Assembly: GCA_905480595.1 (NCBI GenBank)
Contig: CAJQQY010000102.1
Location: 1 to 49,189, forward strand
DNA length: 49,189 nt
Origin: an uncultured Saprospiraceae bacterium
Lineage (GTDB): Bacteria > Bacteroidota > Bacteroidia > Chitinophagales > Saprospiraceae
Direction: 5' to 3'
Below the pieces are notes generated by a model, which had not been told where the DNA came from, did no database searches, and saw only the letters and a list, made by a program, of their open reading frames with translations. Shown here in pieces: positions 1 to 8,289 of the stretch; positions within the stretch are counted from its first letter, which is position 1, and every line of letters starts with the position of its first letter. Made by a program: the position numbers and the translations under genes.

Positions 1-8
1 TTAAACAT

Positions 9-68
9 GAGACCTCTTGTTTTTTTGGTGTGGTTGAATACCCAAATTTATAAGAGGTTCTTTTTTTC
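9..68 (+). terminator. Possible terminator of a gene left of the window
   Basis: A 7-bp stem (ACCTCTT with AAGAGGT) encloses a loop of about 33 bases and is followed by a run of seven T. The long loop makes this weak. It would end a plus-strand gene whose body lies outside the window. Confidence 0.3.
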
Positions 69-81
69 TAAAAATTTTTCT

Positions 82-124
82 TAAAAAAGAAATCCCGAAT
101 CTTGATTTATTCAAAATTCGGGAT
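82..124 (-). terminator. Rho-independent terminator of the small secreted protein gene
   Basis: A perfect 9-bp stem (ATCCCGAAT at 92-100 with ATTCGGGAT at 116-124) is followed, reading leftwards, by a T tract (the A run at 83-88 on the plus strand). It sits 27 bases beyond the stop codon of the minus-strand gene at 151-570. Confidence 0.75.
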
Positions 125-150
125 GACTCATGTTTTTTTCAAAAGTTAGA

Positions 151-570
151 TTAATTAACCTTGATAAGTGCTTTTTTAATCTCAAGTGGAGTAGCTCCTT
201 CTTTTTGCATTCTAGAAGAAACCGTTGCTCGCTTAGTTCTTAACTCATGTTCTTCTTTTGTCAAAATTTTGGCTTGATCTCTATCCAAGATTCTTCGAAT
301 GGAAAAGTTAGTTTGTTGTTCGTTTCCACTCATCTTCGCTAAATATTTATCAATATCAGTCGCTTCAAGAGGAGCAATCTCTGATTCATTTTTAAGTTTA
401 CGTTGTTGAATCTTCAACATCTTCGCCGTTTGCGCATTAGTCAAATTATATTTTTCAACAAAAACTTGAGTGATTGCTTCAGCTGATGATCGATCTGTAT
501 CTCTATTTTTTTGTGCAAAAACACTAACCACCATAAAAAGCATTAAACCACTTAAAAGTATCTTTTTCAT
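151..570 (-). CDS. Small secreted protein, function unknown
   Basis: 139 residues. I place the start at the ATG whose product begins MKKILLSGLMLF. An upstream in-frame ATG at 684 would add 38 residues with no signal-peptide logic and would reach towards the neighbouring gene. A Sec signal peptide (about residues 1-20, ending FAQ) precedes a charged, mostly helical mature domain rich in K, R and E. The mature part has no cysteines and no motif I recognise. The arrangement (short signal peptide, helical domain with RxLxxxQ-like segments) is reminiscent of small periplasmic helical proteins of the Spy/CpxP type, but the LTxxQ motif of that family is not convincingly present, so no function is assigned. 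A clear terminator follows. The next gene is divergent. Confidence 0.7.
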   Translation of the reverse strand: MKKILLSGLMLFMVVSVFAQKNRDTDRSSAEAITQVFVEKYNLTNAQTAKMLKIQQRKLKNESEIAPLEATDIDKYLAKMSGNEQQTNFSIRRILDRDQAKILTKEEHELRTKRATVSSRMQKEGATPLEIKKALIKVN

Positions 571-709
571 ATTTCTTAGAATTAAAAGCCCAAATAAAGT
601 TGAGACAACATTAATTAAATTATTTTTGCTAAAGTAAGGAGTTGAAATGGAAAATCTCAACTTTGATTGCAAAATGTAAAACATTTATTAAAAAAAGACA
701 AAAAGATTT

Positions 710-1306
710 ATGCTCATAATACAAGATAAACTCGTCAGCGATGATGTGATCAATAAACAATTCCTTTGTAATTTGAAGGCTTGCAAAGGTGCTTGTTGTT
801 GGGAAGGCGATTTTGGTGCTCCGTTAGAAGAAGACGAAATTGAGATTTTGGATCAAATCTATGATAAAGTTGCCCCTTTTTTAACTGAAAGTGGCAAAGA
901 AGCTATTGCTAAAAATGGTACCTCAGTCTACTACAAAGAAGCTGAAGAATTTGGAACTTCTTTACAACCGGATGGAGCATGTTCTTTTATGACTATCGAT
1001 GAATTGGGAATCGCTAAATGTGGAATCGAACAAGCTCACAAAGCTGGAGTAATTGATTTTAAAAAACCCATTTCTTGCCACCTATACCCTATTAGAGTAG
1101 AAAAAGATGAACGAGTGAATTTTGAAGCGCTTAATTATGATGTTTGGGATATTTGCACGGCAGCTTGTGAATTAGGAAAAAAGGAAGAATTGCCAGTTTA
1201 TAAATTTTTAAAAGAACCGTTGATTCGGAAATATGGGGAGGAATTCTATGAAGAGTTGGATGCAGCGGCGAAGCATTTAAAAAAATCTAATAAATCATTA
1301 GATTAA
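710..1306 (+). CDS. DUF3109 family cysteine-rich protein
   Basis: 198 residues, cytosolic (no signal peptide or membrane segment). The N-terminal motif CNLKACKGACCWEGDFGAPL places four cysteines at residues 20, 25, 29 and 30, followed by the GAPL segment typical of DUF3109. Further cysteines are at 91, 104, 123 (in CHLYPIR), 149 and 153, nine in all. The pattern resembles the YkgJ/Fe-S- or zinc-binding cysteine cluster proteins, and the family is widespread in Bacteroidota. The biochemical role is not known, and metal binding is inferred from cysteine spacing. It is a single gene, transcribed away from the small secreted protein, with no obvious operon partner. Confidence 0.85.
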   Translation: MLIIQDKLVSDDVINKQFLCNLKACKGACCWEGDFGAPLEEDEIEILDQIYDKVAPFLTESGKEAIAKNGTSVYYKEAEEFGTSLQPDGACSFMTIDELGIAKCGIEQAHKAGVIDFKKPISCHLYPIRVEKDERVNFEALNYDVWDICTAACELGKKEELPVYKFLKEPLIRKYGEEFYEELDAAAKHLKKSNKSLD

Positions 1307-1511
1307 TAACCATTTTATCTCTATAATAGTTAACACCTTCAAGGGCTCGATATTCGATATTCCTTATTGGATGTTGGATATTCAAAATTAGATACTCTTA
1401 AGTTGACGACATTCAATAACAAATCCCCTAACCTTTTCCCATTTTCTCCGTTTAAAACAAAAATTCATTTCAAGCCTCATTCCTTCGAAAACTCATAAAT
1501 TACATGGTTTT
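1307..1511. other. Gene-less stretch with short GATATT repeats
   Basis: Part of a 387-base gap between the DUF3109 gene and ppiD. It carries several copies of the words GATATTC and GGATATTC around 1348-1382, which could be a degraded palindromic element like those at 7522 and 33448, but no good stem can be drawn. I see no coding signal. The rest of the gap holds the ppiD promoter. Confidence 0.4.
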
Positions 1512-1543
1512 TTTGATTTTCAGGCCTAAGAATGATACCTTTG
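1512..1543 (+). promoter_or_regulatory. Bacteroidota-type promoter upstream of ppiD
   Basis: TTTG at 1512-1515 and TACCTTTG at 1536-1543 are separated by 20 bases. This matches the -33 TTTG / -7 TAnnTTTG consensus of the Bacteroidota primary sigma factor with the expected 19-21 base spacing. It is the best two-box match in the window. The transcript would carry a leader of about 145 bases before the ATG at 1694. Confidence 0.65.
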
Positions 1544-1693
1544 CATGGATTTTTCAGAACCTACAAAATTTGACGTACTCCGTCAGCTTCTAAAACAGGA
1601 TAAACATAAAGTATTGGCCTCAAAATCAGTACTTTATACATAAAATAAAAAAACATATATTTTAAAGTAAATCAATCAAAATTATAATACGAA

Positions 1694-3877
1694 ATGGCGT
1701 TAATTGGAAAAATTAGAAAAAACAACTGGCTTTTGATTTTTGCTATCGGTCTAGGACTGGCAGCATTTATTATGATGGATTCTATGTCAGGTGATAGAAG
1801 TATTGGAGCAACTAGTGGAACTACCATTGGAAATATTGCTGGAAACAAAATTAGTTACCCTGATTTCGATAGACAATATCAAATTAGAAGTAAAAACTTT
1901 CAAAGTAATGATAGTTATGGACAGCGAGCTAGTTTATGGAACTATTTAGTTGAAAAATCAATCATCCAAAACGAAGCTGAAGCTTTAGGTTTAGGAGTAA
2001 GTACTAAAGAATTAAGAGATTTACAATTCGGTCCAGTTGCTAATTTGAGTCCATTAATGGCTTCTCGATTCCCTGCTGGTGGAGCTCAAACTCAATTCAA
2101 CCCGAATCCTCAACCAGACATGGAAAGAATTAGACAATTCCAACAAATGATCGAAGATGACGGAGTTAATGGCGAGCCATTAAGTAAAGATTTTGTTGAT
2201 TTTTGGAAAATGCACGAAGGTGAAGTAAGAAAAGAGCGTATTCAATCTAAATTGAATACATTGGTGACCAAGTCTATGTATAATCCTTCTTGGATGGTAG
2301 AAAAAGCATACGCTGACCAAAATCAAAGAATCACTTTCGAATATGTAAAAATTCCTTTTGATGAGGTTCAAGATAGTGAAGTTGCATTAACTGATGCAGA
2401 TTTATCTAGCTACCTTAATGCTAATGCTGCAAAGTATATGCAAGATGAAGAAACTCGAAAAGTAGGTTATGTTACATTTAATGTAACTCCCTCTGCTAAA
2501 GATTCTTCGGATATAAAAGGTGAAGTTGCAGAATTAGGGAATGATTTCGCATCTAAAACTGATGAAGAAGATATCAATCTTTTTATCGAAAGTAACTTTG
2601 GAACTAGAGGTCAAGGGTGGTTAACTGCTGACCAATTGAACGAAGCAATTAAAACAAGTGCATTTGAGCAAGAAGTAGGATCTGTAACTACTCCATATTT
2701 AGAAGGAAGAGCTTACAAAGTAGCTAAAATTCTAAATAGACAAGTTTTACCTGACTCTGCAACAGTTCGTCATATCTTAATTAGTGATCCTAATTTACAA
2801 CGAGGTCAAAAACCATTTGAAGCTCAATATGTAACTTGGGAAAAAAGAGCAGATAGTTTGAAGGCCGTTATCGAAGCTGGTGGAGACTTTACAGCTTTAG
2901 CTGCTCAGTTTAGTACAGATGGTGGAAGTAAGAATAATGGTGGCGTATATGAATATACTGCAATTAACCAATGGGTTCCAGAATTTAATGATCTAGCTTT
3001 CTTCAAGGGAGAATTAAATAAACTTTACTCTATCAGAACTGACTTTGGTGTTCACTTAATAGAGCCTTTAGGTAGAAAAATTATTACTGATACTGAAAGA
3101 GTAAAAGTAGCTTATCTAAGCAAAAATATTATTCCTTCAAGACAAACAACAAAAGCTGTCTACGCTCAAGCAACTGATTTTATTAGAAATAATAAAACAG
3201 TAGATGCTATGAAAGCAGCAGCAGAGGGTGATGCTAACTTAGAATATACTGTTTCAAACCCAGCAACTACAAATGATTATAATGTTCAAGGTCTTGGTTC
3301 AAACGAAGATTCTAGAAAAATGATCAAGTTTGCATTTGAAAATAGTGTTGGCGATGTTTCTTCTGATGTATATAGTTTCCAAGACCAAATTGATTTTTAT
3401 GATAACAAATACATCGTTTCAGGTGTAGACATGGTTCAAAAAGCAGGAAATGCTTCTCTTGAAAGTGTTAGAGATATCATTACTCCTATTGTAAGAAACA
3501 TGAAAAAAGGAGAAATCATTAAAGGAAAAATTAATACACAAGATTTAGCATCTATTGCAAGTACTTTCCAAACTGATTTGGATACTGCTTCGAATGTAAG
3601 CTTTAGCTCTCCAAATGTTCCTGGCCTTGGTCAAGAACCAAAGGTGGTAGCTGCAGCTTTTTCATTAGATCAAGGAGGTGTTTCTCCAGCTGTAATTGGT
3701 GAAAATGGAGTTTTCATTGTTAAAACTACTTCAAAACCAGCAGCAACTCCTCCATCTAATATTGCTTCAATTAGAAATACTATTCGATTGAATTCTCAAA
3801 ATCAAGTGAGAACTGCGGTGATGCAATCCATGAGAAAGAATGCTGATATCGATGATAATCGCTCTACTTTCTTTTAA
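1694..3877 (+). CDS. ppiD: PpiD/SurA-like membrane-anchored peptidylprolyl isomerase
   Basis: 727 residues. A short cytosolic N-terminus (MALIGKIRKNN) is followed by one transmembrane helix (about residues 13-30). A long SurA-N-type helical region comes next, then a parvulin (PpiC rotamase) domain at about residues 355-458, recognisable from the segments RHIL, FTALAAQFSTDGGSKNNGG and FGVHLIEPLGR. The C-terminal 270 residues are a second chaperone-like segment. The architecture and length match PpiD-type foldases, which act at the periplasmic face of the inner membrane on newly secreted outer-membrane and secreted proteins. The gene is a single transcription unit, with a well-formed promoter at 1512-1543 and a strong 21-bp terminator behind it. 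Chaperone function is inferred from the family. Confidence 0.88.
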   Translation: MALIGKIRKNNWLLIFAIGLGLAAFIMMDSMSGDRSIGATSGTTIGNIAGNKISYPDFDRQYQIRSKNFQSNDSYGQRASLWNYLVEKSIIQNEAEALGLGVSTKELRDLQFGPVANLSPLMASRFPAGGAQTQFNPNPQPDMERIRQFQQMIEDDGVNGEPLSKDFVDFWKMHEGEVRKERIQSKLNTLVTKSMYNPSWMVEKAYADQNQRITFEYVKIPFDEVQDSEVALTDADLSSYLNANAAKYMQDEETRKVGYVTFNVTPSAKDSSDIKGEVAELGNDFASKTDEEDINLFIESNFGTRGQGWLTADQLNEAIKTSAFEQEVGSVTTPYLEGRAYKVAKILNRQVLPDSATVRHILISDPNLQRGQKPFEAQYVTWEKRADSLKAVIEAGGDFTALAAQFSTDGGSKNNGGVYEYTAINQWVPEFNDLAFFKGELNKLYSIRTDFGVHLIEPLGRKIITDTERVKVAYLSKNIIPSRQTTKAVYAQATDFIRNNKTVDAMKAAAEGDANLEYTVSNPATTNDYNVQGLGSNEDSRKMIKFAFENSVGDVSSDVYSFQDQIDFYDNKYIVSGVDMVQKAGNASLESVRDIITPIVRNMKKGEIIKGKINTQDLASIASTFQTDLDTASNVSFSSPNVPGLGQEPKVVAAAFSLDQGGVSPAVIGENGVFIVKTTSKPAATPPSNIASIRNTIRLNSQNQVRTAVMQSMRKNADIDDNRSTFF

Positions 3878-3885
3878 TTAAGAAG

Positions 3886-3934
3886 ATCAAAAAAATAACA
3901 GGATCATAATTGATCCTGTTATTTTTTTGATTTT
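3886..3934 (+). terminator. Strong terminator after ppiD
   Basis: A perfect 21-bp inverted repeat (3886-3906 with 3911-3931) has a 4-base TAAT loop. It contains its own A and T tracts, so it can work in both directions. It starts 9 bases after the ppiD stop codon. Confidence 0.9.
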
Positions 3935-4200
3935 ACTTTATACTGTTTTACCTCTAATCTACTGAACTTCACTTACCGCAACCATTTATTATAGATTTCT
4001 TCCAAAAGCACGATCTAAACTGTTACATATTATTATTTTTGCATAATTATTGATTGATTTAACTATTAGGGGTCACCAAAAGAATCATCTACAAATTCAT
4101 TAATTTTTAATGATTCTTTTAATTATGTCATTAATTTTTGAAAGCTCTTTTATTATAAATTTTTGAACCTTTATTATTTAACTTAAAACCCATTCCTATT
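3935..4200. other. Leader and promoter region of ugd
   Basis: No coding signal. It contains a -7-like box at 4034-4041, an 11-bp hairpin (4078-4088 with 4110-4120) whose right arm ends in TTTT, and an 11-base direct repeat CATTAATTTTT at 4098-4108 and 4129-4139. If the box is used, the hairpin lies in a leader of about 150 bases. Confidence 0.45.
4034..4041 (+). promoter_or_regulatory. -7 promoter box (TATTTTTG) for ugd
   Basis: An exact match to TAnnTTTG, about 160 bases before the ugd start. No good -33 TTTG is seen at the expected distance, so this is a half-supported promoter. Confidence 0.4.
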
Positions 4201-5532
4201 ATGAATATTGCAGTCGTTGGAACTGGTTATGTTGGTCTTGTTTCAGGAACTTGTTTTGCAGAAACTGGTAACAATGTAATTTGCGTAGATATTGACGCAA
4301 GCAAAGTAGAAAGAATGCGTAATGGCGAGGTGCCAATTTACGAACCAGGTTTAGAATTACTTTTTGAAAGAAATACTAAACAAGGAAGACTTCGATTTAC
4401 GACTAATTTAGCAGAAGCAGTTAATCATGCTGAAATCATTTTCTTAGCGCTTCCTACTCCTCCAGGAGAAGATGGATCAGCTGACTTATCATATATATTA
4501 GGTGTTGCCTCTGAATTATCCAATTTAATTAAAGATTACAAAGTTGTAGTGGATAAAAGTACTGTTCCTGTTGGGACTGCTGAAAAAGTACACGCAGCTA
4601 TCGCAGCAAATTGCGATGAATCTCTTTTTGATGTGGTTTCAAACCCTGAATTTTTGAGAGAAGGCGTTGCTGTTGATGATTTCCTAAAACCTGATCGAGT
4701 GGTAATTGGAACTACTTCTGAAAAAGCGCAGGAAACAATGCGTCGATTGTATGAACCATTCGTTCGTCAAGGAAACCCTATCTTTTTCATGGATGAGCGT
4801 TCTGCTGAAATGACTAAATATGCAGCAAACTCATACTTAGCAACTCGTATTTCATTTATGAATGAAATTGCTAACCTTTGTGAAATGACTGGTGCAAATG
4901 TGGACTATGTAAGAAAAGGAATGGGTAGCGATAATCGAATTGGAAAAAGATTCTTGTTCCCTGGTGTAGGATATGGAGGAAGTTGTTTTCCAAAAGATGT
5001 TCAAGCATTAGCAAAAACAGCTGCTCAAAATAATTACGAGTTCAAAATTTTGAACTCAGTAATGAATGTGAATCGTTTGCAAAAAAATATCTTATCTGCG
5101 AAAATCTTAAAATATTTCGGAGATGATTTGACTGGAAAAACGATTGCAGTTTGGGGTTTAGCTTTTAAACCAAATACAGATGATATTCGTGAAGCACCTG
5201 CTTTATACATCATTAGTGATTTGTTGAAAGCTGGTGCAAAAGTAGTTGCTTACGATCCAGAAGCAATGGAAAATGTAAGTGCTTTTTACAATGGTCAAGT
5301 TCAAATGGCTGATGATCAATATACTTGTATCGAAAATGCAGATGCCTTAGCGATCATCACAGAATGGAGTGTATTCCGTACACCTAATTTTGATCGAGTG
5401 GGTGAAGCATTGAATAACAAAGTTATTTTCGATGGAAGAAACTTATACGAATTAAAACGAATGAAAGAATTAGGATTCCACTACGAAAGTATTGGACGAA
5501 GTATCGTTGAAACTAAAGTTGAAGCGAAGTAA
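4201..5532 (+). CDS. ugd: UDP-glucose 6-dehydrogenase
   Basis: 443 residues. Oxidises UDP-glucose to UDP-glucuronate with two NAD+, supplying uronic acid precursors for capsule, exopolysaccharide or other glycans. The N-terminal Rossmann motif GTGYVGLVSG starts at residue 7. The segment NPEFLREG begins at residue 148. The catalytic cysteine is C262 in GYGGSCFPKD. The C-terminal UDP-binding domain contains GLAFKPNTDDIREAP. Length and motifs are complete. The gene stands alone between two terminators. Other glycan genes in the window (GT4 and a GINT1-like protein at 34.8-37.5 kb) are about 30 kb away, so it is not part of a visible polysaccharide cluster here. Confidence 0.96.
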   Translation: MNIAVVGTGYVGLVSGTCFAETGNNVICVDIDASKVERMRNGEVPIYEPGLELLFERNTKQGRLRFTTNLAEAVNHAEIIFLALPTPPGEDGSADLSYILGVASELSNLIKDYKVVVDKSTVPVGTAEKVHAAIAANCDESLFDVVSNPEFLREGVAVDDFLKPDRVVIGTTSEKAQETMRRLYEPFVRQGNPIFFMDERSAEMTKYAANSYLATRISFMNEIANLCEMTGANVDYVRKGMGSDNRIGKRFLFPGVGYGGSCFPKDVQALAKTAAQNNYEFKILNSVMNVNRLQKNILSAKILKYFGDDLTGKTIAVWGLAFKPNTDDIREAPALYIISDLLKAGAKVVAYDPEAMENVSAFYNGQVQMADDQYTCIENADALAIITEWSVFRTPNFDRVGEALNNKVIFDGRNLYELKRMKELGFHYESIGRSIVETKVEAK

Positions 5533-5552
5533 TTCTTTCTGCTAAAAATATC

Positions 5553-5588
5553 AAACCGCAATCTTATTATTTTAAGGTTGCGGTTTTT
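5553..5588 (+). terminator. Terminator after ugd
   Basis: A 14-bp stem (5553-5566 with 5573-5586, one G-U pair) with a short loop and a run of T, 20 bases after the ugd stop codon. Confidence 0.9.
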
Positions 5589-5753
5589 TTATTGCCCTAC
5601 CATAGAACGACTCAAAGCCGTGTCACGGTGGTAACGTCTTCAATATGTCATTTTAAAAATTAACTTTTTCAAAAACTGTAATCTATTGTGTAATTTTCCG
5701 TTCTGTTTCAGTATTTACTTTTTTATCAAAAAAACAAAACCAAACCATAAAAA

Positions 5754-6383
5754 ATGAAGCGTATTATTTTTCCTATTTTTTTAGCTATTCTTTTTTTTAG
5801 CTGTAGCGACATTGAAACTGTCGAAGTAAAAGAAGGCGATGTAGTTATAGAATCCTACACTCGCAGTAAATCTGACTTTGCCAAACAAGGAACTTATAAA
5901 CGATATTCTGTTGAGGGAGTTTTATTGGAAAAATCAGAATATAAAAATAATCAACTTCACGGAACACAAGAATTTTATTACCCTAATGGCCAAATTTCAG
6001 AATTAGTTAATTATACAAATGGTGTTCACGATGGTGAATTCAAATCTTTTTTTGAGAATGGGAAAATTTCGCAGGAAGCTACCTATGTCGCAGGAGCTTG
6101 GGAAGGAGAATTGAAAGGTTATTTCTCAAATGGAAAACTAAAAGAAGTTTTACAATTTAAAAATGGAAAAGAAATGGGGCCATTTAAAGAATATCATGAA
6201 AATGGAAATTTAAAAACTGAAGGCACCTACAATGGTACTGACCCAGATACTGATTTTGCACTCGAGCATAATGAACTCAAAAAGTACGACGAAAATGGAG
6301 ATCATTACCAAACAATGGATTGCAACAATGGACGATGCACCACAACTTGGAAAAAGGAAGGAGTCGAAATTAATGTGGAGTAA
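5754..6383 (+). CDS. YwqK-type MORN-repeat lipoprotein
   Basis: 209 residues. A lipoprotein signal ends in the lipobox FFSC (cysteine near residue 17), so it is probably anchored to the outer membrane or the periplasmic face. The rest is built from at least five MORN_2-type repeats with the pattern YxNGxxxxExxYxxGxxxGxxKxFxxNG, for example EFYYPNGQISE, SFFENGKISQE, GYFSNGKLKE and EYHENGNLKTE. Homologues are often labelled YwqK-family antitoxins, but no toxin gene lies next to it and the lipobox argues for an envelope protein, so I do not accept the antitoxin label. Its role is unknown. It lies 78 bases upstream of porQ, and a perfect 11-bp hairpin lies between the two genes. Confidence 0.82.
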   Translation: MKRIIFPIFLAILFFSCSDIETVEVKEGDVVIESYTRSKSDFAKQGTYKRYSVEGVLLEKSEYKNNQLHGTQEFYYPNGQISELVNYTNGVHDGEFKSFFENGKISQEATYVAGAWEGELKGYFSNGKLKEVLQFKNGKEMGPFKEYHENGNLKTEGTYNGTDPDTDFALEHNELKKYDENGDHYQTMDCNNGRCTTTWKKEGVEINVE

Positions 6384-6402
6384 AACCAAGAAATAAAATA
6401 CT

Positions 6403-6435
6403 ACTCGCAAGGTAACTTGAAGTCACCTTGCGAGT
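6403..6435 (+). terminator. Hairpin between the MORN lipoprotein and porQ
   Basis: A perfect 11-bp GC-rich stem (ACTCGCAAGGT at 6403-6413, ACCTTGCGAGT at 6425-6435). No T tract follows, so it may be an mRNA processing or stability hairpin rather than a terminator. porQ starts 26 bases after it. Confidence 0.5.
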
Positions 6436-6460
6436 AAAACAAAAATAACAACAGCGTAAA

Positions 6461-7516
6461 ATGAAAAAAATATTACCTCTCCTTTTTACTTTATTTTTTG
6501 TTCTGGAAAAAACTGATGCTCAAGTCGGAGGCGATCACATTTATGAATTTCTCAACCTTTCTAACTCAGCAAGAGTTACTGGTCTCGCTGGAAATTTGAT
6601 TACAGTAAAAGATGATGATGTTGCTTTGGCATACTCAAATCCTTCTGTCCTTAATTCCGAAATGCATCAATCACTTACTTTCAATTATAATTTTCATCTT
6701 TCAGATATTAGCAATGGATATTTTGGTTATGCTCATCATTTGAAAAAACAAGACTTGACGCTTCATGGAGGACTTCAATACATCACTTATGGGAAATTTG
6801 ATTTGACTGACAATCTTGGGAATGTCAATGGTCAATTCAAAGCATCAGAGTATGCTTTGACAATGGGAGCAGGAAAACAATTGTATGAAAACCTTTCAGT
6901 TGGAGCTAATTTAAAATTAATTAATTCTCAATTCGAATCATATAATTCTTTTGGAGTTGCGACTGACCTTGGAGCATATTATTCAGATTCGACGGGACGG
7001 TTTGGAGCAACTTTAGTTTTTAAAAATATGGGTTTCCAACTCTCAGCATATGAAGGAAAAAATCGAGAACCATTACCCTTCGATATTCAAATCGGCATTT
7101 CTCAACGCTTAAAACATTTACCTTTTAGATTTTCTTTTATTGGTCATAATCTACATCGCTGGAACATTACTTACGATGATCCCAATACCGTAGAATCTGT
7201 TTTCTTAATTGGAGACGGAGATCAAGATAATGAAACGCCCTTCAAGGATTTTGCAGATAATTTTTTCCGGCATGTAATTTTTAATGGTGAATTTCTTTTT
7301 GGAAAAGGAGAAATTATGCGCCTACGAATTGGCTATAATCACATGATGAGAAGAGAACTTTCGGTGACTAATTTTAGAAGTAGATCTGGTTTTTCTTTTG
7401 GAATTGGAATGAAAATTAAAAGATTTAGAATTGATTATGGACGAGGAATTTTTCACTTTGCAGGAGGACTGAATCATTTGAGTATTTCGACAAACATGAA
7501 GGAATTTAGAAGGTAG
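6461..7516 (+). CDS. porQ: Type IX secretion system protein PorQ
   Basis: 351 residues with a Sec signal peptide (ending near TDAQ). The mature start, VGGDHIYEFLNLSNSARVTGLAGN, is the PorQ signature region, followed by DDDVALAYSNPSVLN. The remainder is an outer-membrane beta-barrel of the PorP/PorV/FadL-like type, with repeated aromatic-ended strands. In Porphyromonas, PorQ belongs to the PorU-PorV-PorQ-PorZ attachment complex, which cleaves the C-terminal sorting signal of T9SS cargo at the cell surface and anchors it. A probable cargo protein with such a signal is encoded at 18035-21610. The gene ends at a long palindrome shared with the convergent DUF2064 gene. Confidence 0.9.
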   Translation: MKKILPLLFTLFFVLEKTDAQVGGDHIYEFLNLSNSARVTGLAGNLITVKDDDVALAYSNPSVLNSEMHQSLTFNYNFHLSDISNGYFGYAHHLKKQDLTLHGGLQYITYGKFDLTDNLGNVNGQFKASEYALTMGAGKQLYENLSVGANLKLINSQFESYNSFGVATDLGAYYSDSTGRFGATLVFKNMGFQLSAYEGKNREPLPFDIQIGISQRLKHLPFRFSFIGHNLHRWNITYDDPNTVESVFLIGDGDQDNETPFKDFADNFFRHVIFNGEFLFGKGEIMRLRIGYNHMMRRELSVTNFRSRSGFSFGIGMKIKRFRIDYGRGIFHFAGGLNHLSISTNMKEFRR

Positions 7517-7521
7517 TTTTT

Positions 7522-7617
7522 GAATAACCAATATCAAACAAGAAACGTCCAATATTCAACCGACTTCATTTGTGGTAAGTTGGGAATTGGGAATTCCTTG
7601 TTCGATATTGGTTATTC
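7522..7617. repeat. Long inverted repeat filling the porQ/DUF2064 junction
   Basis: 21-base arms (7522-7542 and 7597-7617) match at 20 of 21 positions, with core AATAACCAATATC and its complement. The 54-base spacer includes GGGAATTGGGAATTCC. The left arm begins 5 bases after the porQ stop. The right arm overlaps the stop codon (7616-7618) of the convergent gene. It probably acts as a shared 3'-end hairpin and resembles the element at 33448-33500 in its GATATTG words. Confidence 0.8.
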
Positions 7618-8203
7618 AGTCAATTTCCCATCCATACTTTTTCCAATCCTCCTCATAATCTATATCCGAAAGCTGTGGCAAAAAGAAACACCTTTTCTCT
7701 AAACTAGCCATCCGTAAAAGTGTTTTTGGAAAAACAGTTTCCTTACTCCATTCTATCTTTTCAAAAATAGAAGGTTCAAACGAATTCATTCCCAATAAAT
7801 AATATCCTCCATCAAAAGTTGGTCCGATAACAAAAGGATACTCATCCAATTTATCAAGAGCCGTTTTCACAATCTCAGGAGTCAACGATGCACAGTCACT
7901 TCCAATAATTATTGCCTTTCCATTTTTTTCCAAAACCTCTTTAAAAGCATCAGACATTCGACTTCCCAAATCTCCTTGCGATTGTACTTTTTTATGAAAA
8001 GAATCAGAAGACCATTCATCCTCATTTTCAATAAATGAACTATAAAACAAAAATCGTTCGGCATCAACTGCTCGAACGACTTTTTGAGTATGTCCTAAAA
8101 GGGCTTGGTAAATTTTTAGCGCTTGATCATCTCCAACCGTTGCTGCTAAACGAGTTTTTACTTTCCCCTTTTCAATATTTTTAATAAAAATTATTATCGC
8201 CAC
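7616..8203 (-). CDS. DUF2064 / TIGR04282-type nucleotide-sugar-like transferase
   Basis: 195 residues, cytosolic. The N-terminal segment AIIIFIKNIEKGKVKTRLA is the hallmark of the family (a P-loop-like GT-A nucleotide-binding start with KTRLA). It is followed by LGSRMSDAF, the acidic metal-site segment IIIGSDCASLT (GxDxP-like, here GSDCASL) and FDGGYYLLGM. The family is annotated as glycosyltransferase-like and, in some cyanobacteria, has been linked to arsenosugar synthesis. In Bacteroidota it is common and its substrate is not established. No arsenic genes are nearby. Its stop codon sits inside a palindrome arm, and a second palindrome separates it from the upstream efflux genes on the same strand. 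Confidence 0.85.
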   Translation of the reverse strand: MAIIIFIKNIEKGKVKTRLAATVGDDQALKIYQALLGHTQKVVRAVDAERFLFYSSFIENEDEWSSDSFHKKVQSQGDLGSRMSDAFKEVLEKNGKAIIIGSDCASLTPEIVKTALDKLDEYPFVIGPTFDGGYYLLGMNSFEPSIFEKIEWSKETVFPKTLLRMASLEKRCFFLPQLSDIDYEEDWKKYGWEID

Positions 8204-8208
8204 CTTTT

Positions 8209-8283
8209 TAACGGTTAAATGGTGAACGGTGAATGGTTAACCCCACATAGTGTTAACCGTTAATCATTCACCGTTAATCGTTA
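8209..8283. repeat. Palindromic repeat of GTTAAC/CCGTTAA words
   Basis: An imperfect inverted repeat spans almost the whole 86-base gap between two minus-strand genes. The best stem pairs AATGGTTAAC (8232-8241) with GTTAACCGTT (near 8252-8261), and the outer segments repeat TAACGGTTAA and CACCGTTAA. The same vocabulary makes up the element at 25067-25197, so the two form a second palindrome family. Confidence 0.65.
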
Positions 8284-8289
8284 GTTATT

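Noticed and set aside
1545-1643. 32-codon reading frame starting MDFSEPTKFDVLRQLLKQ immediately after the -7 box of ppiD
   Set aside because: Its ATG lies only one base after the TACCTTTG box, before the expected transcription start, and has no ribosome-binding context. It is probably chance in the leader.
5754-6383. YwqK antitoxin label for the MORN-repeat lipoprotein
   Set aside because: It has a clear lipobox and no toxin gene is adjacent. The label derives from a broad family name.
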